Shown here: piece after piece, positions 1 through 4,748 of the stretch
Layout of the letters: each line of letters opens with the position of its first letter
Position numbering within the stretch: position 1 is the first letter of the stretch
From: Acidimicrobiia bacterium
GTDB lineage: Bacteria > Actinomycetota > Acidimicrobiia > IMCC26256 > BP-133
Assembly: GCA_025923175.1 (NCBI GenBank)
Contig: JAICGL010000293.1
Span: 1-5,680 of the forward strand
Length of the DNA stretch: 5,680 bases
Reading direction: 5' to 3'
The notes under the pieces: model-generated
Told to the model about the DNA's origin: nothing
Database searches by the model: none
What the model saw: only the letters and a program-made list of their open reading frames with translations
Made by a program: the position numbers and the translations under genes

Positions 1-1152
1 GACCTTGACCTTCCGCCAGGACTTGCCCCGTCGCCCTGCTTCGTATGGCGACGAAGCGCCTTTGACGACCACGCCTTCGTGGCCGGCTGCCAGGGAGGCC
101 TGCAGCACTTCCTCGGCGGCGGCCGCGTCGTCGGTCACCTGGCCGGGGATACGCCAGGGCCCGGCCACCTTCTCCAGTGCGGCGAGCCGTTCGAGCAGCG
201 GGCGGTCGAGGAGGTCCTCGCCGTCGAGATGGAGGCAGTCGAAGAAGTGGGCGCCCACCGACGCGATCGGTTCCCCGCTGCGGCGGCCGACGCGGCTCAT
301 CACGTCCTGGAACGGCTGGGGACGCAAGTCCTCTGTCAGCGTCAGTCCTTCGCCGTCGAGGACCAACTGCTCGGCCGCGAGGCCCCTGATCACCTCGACG
401 ACTTCCGGCATCCGGTCTGTGATGTCGTTGAGGTTCCGGGTGAAGATCCGCACGTCGTCGCCCTGCTTGTGAATCTGCAGGCGAATGCCGTCAAGTTTCC
501 ACTCAACCGAGGCCAGCCCGAGGTCCTTGATGGCCGCAGCCACGTCGGGGGCAGTCGACGCCAACATTGGACCGATCGGCCGGAGGACCTCGAGCCCGAC
601 CGCCTCGAGCCCGGCGCGACCCTCGCTCAGCGCGATCGCGGCGGCGTGGCCGAGGTCGCCGGCGAGCATGCAGGCCCGCCGGACTACCGTTGCCGGCACT
701 TCGGCGGCCTTGGCGACCGCCTCCGCCATGACTCCCCCGAGCGCCCCCTGGCGCAATCCGCCGGTGAGCAGATCGGCGATGAAGTCCATCTCCGCCGTCG
801 TCGCCCGGGCGAGCAGGGAGTCGAGTAGGGCGCCGCGGGCTCCGACCGAGCCCGACCCCGTCGTCCCCTCGAGCTGTTGGAGGACCTGGTCGAGGTCGGT
901 GAGGGTGATCGGCTCCTCGGGCTCCTCGGGGGTTTCGCTGCCGGAGCGGCGGGCGGCGATTCCCTTGGCGACGGTGGCCCATCCCACCCCGATTCGGCCC
1001 TGCCGGGGCTCGCCGACGAGAAAGCCGACGGCTGGTTGCACCTCGTCAGGGGCGAGCCGTCGGAGCAGGTCGGCCAGCGCTGCGATCTTGGCCGAGCGGG
1101 CTGGCGTGGCGGCCACCCGCGCTGATGCCTCGACGACCTCGGCCAGGAGCAT
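1..1152 (-). CDS. lig: ATP-dependent DNA ligase, LigB-like (C-terminus off the left edge)
   Basis: This gene encodes an ATP-dependent DNA ligase that seals nicks through a lysyl-AMP intermediate. The visible part is 384 residues, and mycobacterial LigB is about 507, so roughly the last 120 residues (most of the OB-fold) lie beyond base 1. Residues 1-200 are the alpha-helical N-terminal DNA-binding domain, including RIGVGWA and RPIGPMLA. Motif I is KLDGIR with the AMP-accepting Lys219. RIFTR follows at 235-239. LDGEG holds the motif III Glu268. Motif IIIa is FFDCLHLDG (303-311), motif IV is EGVVVK (Lys364), and motif V is KVKV at 381-384, where relatives usually have KVKP. A 9-bp tandem repeat at 911-928 encodes an acidic EEPEEP linker in the N-terminal domain. 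The start at 1152 (MLLAEV) matches the MLL start I recall for mycobacterial LigB. There is no well-spaced Shine-Dalgarno sequence; GAAGG lies only 1 base before the ATG. In actinobacteria this enzyme is usually accessory to the essential NAD-dependent LigA; that is family knowledge. Confidence 0.95.
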   Translation of the reverse strand, partial: MLLAEVVEASARVAATPARSAKIAALADLLRRLAPDEVQPAVGFLVGEPRQGRIGVGWATVAKGIAARRSGSETPEEPEEPITLTDLDQVLQQLEGTTGSGSVGARGALLDSLLARATTAEMDFIADLLTGGLRQGALGGVMAEAVAKAAEVPATVVRRACMLAGDLGHAAAIALSEGRAGLEAVGLEVLRPIGPMLASTAPDVAAAIKDLGLASVEWKLDGIRLQIHKQGDDVRIFTRNLNDITDRMPEVVEVIRGLAAEQLVLDGEGLTLTEDLRPQPFQDVMSRVGRRSGEPIASVGAHFFDCLHLDGEDLLDRPLLERLAALEKVAGPWRIPGQVTDDAAAAEEVLQASLAAGHEGVVVKGASSPYEAGRRGKSWRKVKV

Positions 1153-1194
1153 GCCTTCATTGTGCCCAGTGACCGTGACAGGATCTCCGTCGTG
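1153..1194. promoter_or_regulatory. Short divergent intergenic region between ligase and CHRD lipoprotein
   Basis: Only about 42 bases separate the two divergent starts, so any promoters must reach into the coding sequences. On the minus strand CACAAT (1159-1164) ends 6 bases before the ligase ATG, a spacing that would put transcription start at or near the start codon (a leaderless mRNA). It matches the -10 consensus at 4 of 6 positions and has no good -35. On the plus strand AGGA (1180-1183) is the lipoprotein's ribosome binding site. No clear plus-strand promoter was seen. Confidence 0.3.
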
Positions 1195-1698
1195 ATGGCG
1201 CTTCGGATACTGACCGGCATCATCGTCCTGTCCCTGGGTCTCGCTGCCTGCGGCGGTGACGACGAGGAGGGCAAGGACACCGAGATAACGACCCAGACCA
1301 CTACCGGCGGGGAGAAGACCGAGGGGACGGCGACTTCCCTCAAGGCTCTCCTGAGCGGCACCGAGGAGGTCCCGGGCCCGGGAGTGAAGGACGGCGTCGG
1401 AGCCGCCCTGATCGACATCGCCGGGTCGAAGGTTTGCGCGGACCTCAACGTCACGATGGGGGAGAAGCCGCTGAAGGCCCACATCCACAAGGGCGCCAAG
1501 GGGGCCAGCGGGCCGGTGGTGGTCGACCTGGTCCCGGTGTTCAATCCCGGCGAGGCGGCGTTCACCTCGAAGTCCTGTGTCGAGACCACCGCCGACTCGG
1601 CCGCCCAGCTGATCGCCGACCCGGGCGCCTATTACGTGAACGTCCACAGCGGGGGCTACCCCGAAGGGGCGATGCGGGGTCAGCTCGCCAAAGTCTGA
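1195..1698 (+). CDS. CHRD-domain lipoprotein
   Basis: A 167-residue exported lipoprotein with a single CHRD domain, a fold named after chordin whose bacterial function is poorly known. Residues 1-18 form a type II signal peptide ending in the lipobox LAAC, so Cys19 should be lipidated and the protein anchored to the outer face of the membrane. Residues 20-48 are a flexible Asp/Glu/Thr/Gly-rich linker. The CHRD domain spans about 49-165 and shows EEVPGPG, the AHIH pair (His96, His98), a YYVNVH block (His151) and a terminal RGQLAK. Cys81 and Cys128 sit at the same places as the cysteines of the second CHRD protein at 3644-4075 and could form a disulfide. The start is uncertain. AGGA at 1180-1183 fits GTG at 1192 (8-base spacer) or ATG at 1195 (11 bases). 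An in-frame ATG at 1162 would give a longer N-region. The gene is divergent from the ligase and may be read with the downstream aminotransferase. Confidence 0.88.
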   Translation: MALRILTGIIVLSLGLAACGGDDEEGKDTEITTQTTTGGEKTEGTATSLKALLSGTEEVPGPGVKDGVGAALIDIAGSKVCADLNVTMGEKPLKAHIHKGAKGASGPVVVDLVPVFNPGEAAFTSKSCVETTADSAAQLIADPGAYYVNVHSGGYPEGAMRGQLAKV

Positions 1699-1729
1699 CG
1701 ACGTACGCTCCAGGCTCATGCGGAGAGCC

Positions 1730-2881
1730 ATGGGGGTGCACCTCCAGCCGTTCAGCACCACGATCTTCAACGAGATGTCGCAGCTGGCCGTCCGCACCGG
1801 CTCGATCAACCTCGGCCAGGGTTTCCCTGACGTCGACGGGCCGCCGGAGGTGGCCGAGGCGGCGGTGGCCGCCATCCAGGGCGGCCAGAACCAGTATCCG
1901 CCGGGCCCGGGCCTGCCGGTGCTGCGCCAAGCCGTCGCTGAGCATCAGCTCCGCAACTACGGCCTGGTTCACGACCCCGACACCGAGGTTGTTATCACGA
2001 TGGGCGCCACGGAGGGCATCGCCGGTGCCGTCTTCGGCCTGTGCGAGCCGGGCGACGAGGTCGTCGTGATGGAGCCCTACTACGACTCCTACGCCGCCAC
2101 GATCGCCATGGCCGGTGCGCAGCGACGGGTTGTCACGCTCCGGGCGCCCGACTACGCCCTCGACCCCGAGGAGTTGGCCGCCGCCGTCACTCCCAGGACG
2201 CGGCTGATCCTGCTCAACTCCCCGCACAACCCGACGGGCCGGGTCCTCAGCCGGGAAGAGCTCGAGGCGGTCGCCCGCATCTGCGTTGAGCGCGACATCC
2301 TCGCCGTCACCGACGAGGTCTACGAGCACCTCGTCTATGACGGCCGGCCCCACATCCCGCTGGCCACCCTTCCCGGCATGGCCGAGCGGACCGTGACGAT
2401 CTCCAGCCACGGCAAGACCTTTTCCTTCACCGGCTGGAAGGTTGGCTGGGCCTGCGGGCCGGCCGACCTCATCGCCGCCGTCCGCACCGCCAAGATGTAC
2501 CTCTCCTACTCCGGAGCGACCCCGTTCCAGCACGCAGCCGCGGTCGCGCTCGGCCTGCCCTCGTCGTACTACGAGGAGCTGGCGGCAGGCCTGGCCGAGC
2601 GGCGCGACATCCTCAGCCAGGGCCTGCGCGACGCCGGGCTCACCACGTTCGCTTCGGAGGGGACCTACTTCGTCACCACCGACGCCGCATCGGTCGGCGC
2701 CATTGACGGCGTTGAGTTCTGCCTCGGCCTCCCGGAGCGCGTCGGTGTCGTGGCGGTGCCGATGTCGGTGTTCTACGACGATCCCGACGCCGGGCGGACC
2801 CTGATCCGCTTCGCTTTCTGCAAGCGGCCCGAGATCCTGGCCGAAGCCGCCGCCCGCCTGAAAGCCCTGCGACCCACATGA
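1730..2881 (+). CDS. PLP-dependent class I/II aminotransferase (DapC / glutamine transaminase K type)
   Basis: A cytoplasmic fold-type I aminotransferase of 383 residues, a full length for the family. Visible landmarks in order are INLGQGFPD near the N-terminus, the substrate-loop sequence NQYPPGPG, PYYDSY, NSPHNPTGR (PLP-ring Asn), DEVYEHLVYDG (Asp and Tyr contacting PLP), SSHGKTFSFTGWK with Schiff-base Lys229, and a C-terminal LIRFAFCKR with the expected carboxylate-binding Arg. It strongly resembles mycobacterial proteins annotated as N-succinyldiaminopimelate aminotransferase (DapC). The same subfamily includes kynurenine aminotransferase / glutamine transaminase K and E. coli YbdL (methionine aminotransferase), so sequence alone does not fix the substrate. 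It overlaps the downstream omega-amidase by ATGA at 2878-2881, which favours a role as a glutamine-using transaminase. I prefer the start at 1730 because GGAG at 1722-1725 precedes it and MGVHLQPF aligns with the family start. The in-frame ATG at 1718 adds four residues and cannot be excluded. Confidence 0.93.
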   Translation: MGVHLQPFSTTIFNEMSQLAVRTGSINLGQGFPDVDGPPEVAEAAVAAIQGGQNQYPPGPGLPVLRQAVAEHQLRNYGLVHDPDTEVVITMGATEGIAGAVFGLCEPGDEVVVMEPYYDSYAATIAMAGAQRRVVTLRAPDYALDPEELAAAVTPRTRLILLNSPHNPTGRVLSREELEAVARICVERDILAVTDEVYEHLVYDGRPHIPLATLPGMAERTVTISSHGKTFSFTGWKVGWACGPADLIAAVRTAKMYLSYSGATPFQHAAAVALGLPSSYYEELAAGLAERRDILSQGLRDAGLTTFASEGTYFVTTDAASVGAIDGVEFCLGLPERVGVVAVPMSVFYDDPDAGRTLIRFAFCKRPEILAEAAARLKALRPT

Positions 2882-3636
2882 AGGTCGCCGCGATTCAACA
2901 CGACGTCGTCTGGGAGGACCGCGAGGCCACGCTCGCCCGCCTCGAGCCGCACCTGAGCGCAGCGGCCGGAACCGGCGCCCGCCTGGTCGTCCTCACCGAG
3001 ATGTTCCCGACCGGCTTCTCCATGGAGCCGGAGCGGGTGGCCGAACCGGAGGGCGGGCCGACGACCGAGTTCCTCCGCACCCAGGCGGCGGACCTGAACG
3101 TCTGGCTGACCGGGTCGGTCCCGACGCACCCGGCGGACGGGGGCCGACCCGTCAACCGGCTCCTCCTCGCCGGTCCCGGCGGCGAACTCCGGCACTACGA
3201 CAAGATCCACCCCTTCAGCTACTCGGGCGAGCATGAGCGCTACGCCGCCGGCACGGAGCGGGTGACGTTCGCCGTCGAAGGCGTCAAGGTGACGCCGTTC
3301 GTCTGCTACGACCTCCGCTTCGCCGACGAGTTCTGGGCCATGGCGCCAGAGACCGACTGTTACGTCGTCGTCGCCAACTGGCCGTCGTCACGGCGGGCCC
3401 ACTGGCAGGCCCTCCTCGTCGCCCGGGCGATCGAGAACCAGGCCTACGTCGTCGGCGTCAACCGGGTCGGCGAGGGCGGCGGCCTGCACTACTCCGGCGA
3501 CAGCCGCATCATCGACCCGCTCGGGGAGATTCTGGCGGCCGGCGCCGGCGGGGAGACGATCCTCCTCGCCGACGTCGACCCCGTCGTCGTGGCCGAGACC
3601 AGGAAGCGCTATCCCTTCCTGGCCGACCGGCGCTAG
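2878..3636 (+). CDS. Omega-amidase, nitrilase superfamily (YafV/Nit2-like)
   Basis: A 252-residue C-N hydrolase close in length and sequence to E. coli YafV (about 256). The Glu-Lys-Cys triad is complete: Glu41 in LTEMFPTGF, Lys109 in HYDKIH and Cys143 in VCYDLRF. The second conserved glutamate is in GEHERY. The long block ANWPSSRRAHWQ ... ARAIENQAYVVGVNRVG ... YSGDSRIIDPLGE is diagnostic of the YafV/Nit2 omega-amidase branch rather than true nitrilases or carbamoylases. In this branch the enzyme hydrolyses alpha-ketoglutaramate to 2-oxoglutarate and ammonia (and 2-oxosuccinamate to oxaloacetate), removing the otherwise cyclising product of glutamine transamination. The start ATG lies inside the stop of the aminotransferase (ATGA), and no Shine-Dalgarno sequence precedes it, so translation is probably coupled. 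The stop TAG at 3634-3636 lies in a palindrome shared with the convergent CHRD gene. The omega-amidase assignment is firm at family level; the coupling to its neighbour's substrate is inference. Confidence 0.94.
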   Translation: MKVAAIQHDVVWEDREATLARLEPHLSAAAGTGARLVVLTEMFPTGFSMEPERVAEPEGGPTTEFLRTQAADLNVWLTGSVPTHPADGGRPVNRLLLAGPGGELRHYDKIHPFSYSGEHERYAAGTERVTFAVEGVKVTPFVCYDLRFADEFWAMAPETDCYVVVANWPSSRRAHWQALLVARAIENQAYVVGVNRVGEGGGLHYSGDSRIIDPLGEILAAGAGGETILLADVDPVVVAETRKRYPFLADRR

Positions 3637-3658
3637 GGGTCCCCTAACCCTTGGCCAG
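3619..3658. terminator. Nested inverted repeats between convergent genes (possible bidirectional terminator)
   Basis: The 7-base gap between two convergent genes is centred on a perfect inverted repeat, TAGGGG-T-CCCCTA (3634-3646), whose two arms carry the TAG stop codons of the two genes. An outer pair, CTGGCC (3619-3624) and GGCCAG (3653-3658), encloses it. Folded as RNA, the inner stem would need to lose a pair to leave a 3-base loop, and no U-tract follows on either strand. A Rho-independent terminator is therefore only a possibility; the arrangement may simply reflect tight packing. Confidence 0.25.
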
Positions 3659-4075
3659 TTGCCCGCGGATGGCGCCGCTCCCGTAGTCGGCGGTGTGGAC
3701 GTTGACGTAGTGGCCGGCCGGGTTGCCCGCGATCGACTTCAGCGCCGTCGGGTCGGCAGGGACACAGCCCTTGTTGCCGTTCGTCTTGATCTTGAAATCG
3801 ACGATCGGGGGCCCGGCCACGCCCTTGGCTCCAGTGTGGATGTGGGCGGCGGTCGGCTGGCCGATGTTCTCGAGGGTGAACTCGTAGCAGGCCGTGTTCT
3901 TCTCGGTATCGAGAACGATCACAGCGGTGCCCTTCCCGTCGGGGTCGCCGGGCGTCGGCACTTCCTCACCGCCGGTCATCGTGGCCTTCAGCGTCTCGGC
4001 GGCCTGGGCCGCCGGCATCGCCAGCCACGACCCCACACCCAGCATGCCGATTCCCAGCAGCAGTCCCTTGCGCAT
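3644..4075 (-). CDS. Secreted CHRD-domain protein
   Basis: A 143-residue exported protein consisting of a signal peptide and one CHRD domain. Residues 1-25 form a Sec-type signal peptide (MRKG start, hydrophobic core, AQA cleavage site before Ala26). No lipobox cysteine is present, so it should be released or held non-covalently. The CHRD domain covers about 28-142, with GEEVPTPG, AHIH (His78, His80), GAKG, a YVNVH block (His127) and the ending IRGQLAK. Cys63 and Cys104 may form a disulfide. It shares these blocks, including the final QLAK, with the lipoprotein at 1195-1698, and the two look like diverged paralogues. The ATG at 4075 is preceded by a strong Shine-Dalgarno sequence with a 7-base spacer. 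It lies downstream of the GerMN lipoprotein gene on the same strand, separated by 73 bases that contain two palindromes, so it may have its own promoter. Its biochemical function is unknown. Confidence 0.9.
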   Translation of the reverse strand: MRKGLLLGIGMLGVGSWLAMPAAQAAETLKATMTGGEEVPTPGDPDGKGTAVIVLDTEKNTACYEFTLENIGQPTAAHIHTGAKGVAGPPIVDFKIKTNGNKGCVPADPTALKSIAGNPAGHYVNVHTADYGSGAIRGQLAKG

Positions 4076-4082
4076 CTTGTGG

Positions 4083-4090
4083 CCCTCCCC
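4083..4090 (-). promoter_or_regulatory. Strong ribosome binding site of the secreted CHRD gene
   Basis: Read on the minus strand this is GGGGAGGG, a near-ideal Shine-Dalgarno sequence 7 bases before the ATG at 4075. It fixes that start and is the clearest ribosome binding site in the window, suggesting efficient translation. Its first two bases are also the edge of the adjacent CCAAATTTGG palindrome. Confidence 0.8.
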
Positions 4091-4111
4091 AAATTTGGTC
4101 GCGCAGCGCGA
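4089..4111. repeat. Two adjacent palindromes in the leader of the secreted CHRD gene
   Basis: CCAAATTTGG (4089-4098) is a perfect 10-bp palindrome and an AT-rich island in GC-rich DNA. Directly next to it lies TCGCGC-A-GCGCGA (4099-4111), a perfect 6-bp inverted repeat around one base. Together they occupy the leader just upstream of, and touching, the Shine-Dalgarno sequence. They could be an operator or a structured leader. No convincing -35/-10 pair was found; on the minus strand TAGAGT, further upstream, is only a weak -10 candidate. Confidence 0.4.
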
Positions 4112-4148
4112 AAGCGCCGACTCTACCGCTGATTACGTGAAAGTGGCC

Positions 4149-4748
4149 TTAGCCCAACGGGACGGGCGCCAGCGTGGCGTAGTCGTCGCGGGAGACCGTC
4201 TCGGTCGTGACGGCACCGTCACCCCGCAGGATGCCGACGGGGTTCCCGTCGAGTGTGAAGCGGACCCGGCCCACGCCGGGCAGGCCCGTCACGGTGGAGA
4301 CGATCTGGGCCAGGGCGACGATCTGGTCCCGTCCGGCGATCTCGGTGAACGGCCCGCCGAGGTCGATGGTGGCGATCCCGCCGGAGACGCCGCCGGAGCG
4401 GACCAGGCCCGGTGTGGTGAGGAGGGCCGTCCGCAGGCCGAGCTGCACTTCGGTGCTGGTGGGACCGGAGACCAGGGCCTCGAGCACCGACTCCACCGAG
4501 ACCGGGGCGGGCAGCTCCCGCTGGACCGGTGCCAGGCGCTCACCCTGCACGAGGAAGAGGGTCGCCTTCTCTGTCTGGGCGAACGGCAGGGTCGTGGCTG
4601 TCGCCGAAGGGGTCTGGCCGAGCAGGTCGAACGGCACCGAATCCGGCGCCGCCAGGGTGGCGCTGTCGTCGGGCGGGATCCCGCACCCGGCCAGTCCGAG
4701 GACGGCCGCCACGACCGTGGCCAGGGCGGCGCTCTGACGGCGCTTCAT
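4149..4748 (-). CDS. GerMN-domain lipoprotein (short LpqB-like)
   Basis: A 199-residue lipoprotein. Residues 1-21 are a type II signal peptide with lipobox LAGC (Cys22), so it should sit on the outer face of the membrane. Residues 23-60 form a Pro/Ala/Thr-rich linker containing GIPPDD and VPFDLL. A GerMN (sporulation/germination-type) domain follows at about 62-175, recognisable by TLFLVQGERL, VLEALVSGPT, a GIATIDLGG strand and a VRFTLDG strand near the end. The stop is TAA at 4149-4151. It overlaps the upstream sensor kinase by ATGA (4745-4748), and its Shine-Dalgarno sequence lies inside the kinase gene. This order matches mtrB-lpqB of other actinobacteria, where LpqB works with the MtrAB signalling system at the cell envelope. 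Classical LpqB is about 580 residues with a large C-terminal propeller-like region that is absent here, and the DNA downstream holds no remnant of it. The role as kinase accessory is inferred from context. Confidence 0.9.
   Translation of the reverse strand: MKRRQSAALATVVAAVLGLAGCGIPPDDSATLAAPDSVPFDLLGQTPSATATTLPFAQTEKATLFLVQGERLAPVQRELPAPVSVESVLEALVSGPTSTEVQLGLRTALLTTPGLVRSGGVSGGIATIDLGGPFTEIAGRDQIVALAQIVSTVTGLPGVGRVRFTLDGNPVGILRGDGAVTTETVSRDDYATLAPVPLG

Noticed and set aside
79..828. A 249-codon open frame on the plus strand at the left end.
   Set aside because: It is codon-aligned antisense to the ligase. The minus-strand reading gives ligase motifs I, III, IIIa and IV, so this is a shadow.
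911..928. Tandem 9-bp repeat (GGCTCCTCG twice).
   Set aside because: Only two units, in frame in the ligase, encoding an EEPEEP linker. It is too short to treat as a repeat element and is recorded in the ligase entry.
684..1589. A 301-codon minus-strand open frame spanning the ligase start and the CHRD lipoprotein.
   Set aside because: It crosses two genes identified on other frames and its translation is Ser/Arg/Pro-rich with no motif. The ATG at 1160 belongs to this frame, not to the ligase.
1704..1717. TACGCT (1704-1709) as a -10 box for a leaderless aminotransferase start at 1718.
   Set aside because: It fits TANNNT but has no -35, and the downstream ATG at 1730 has a GGAG ribosome binding site and better family alignment. 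It is not strong enough to list as a promoter.
1562..2533. A 323-codon open frame on the minus strand opposite the aminotransferase.
   Set aside because: The plus strand there encodes an intact PLP aminotransferase with all catalytic motifs. The antisense product has no recognisable domain.
4089..4098. CCAAATTTGG matches the eukaryotic CArG box (SRF/MADS site).
   Set aside because: The surrounding genes are plainly bacterial, so the match to a eukaryotic factor site is coincidental. Only its palindromic nature is kept as a finding.
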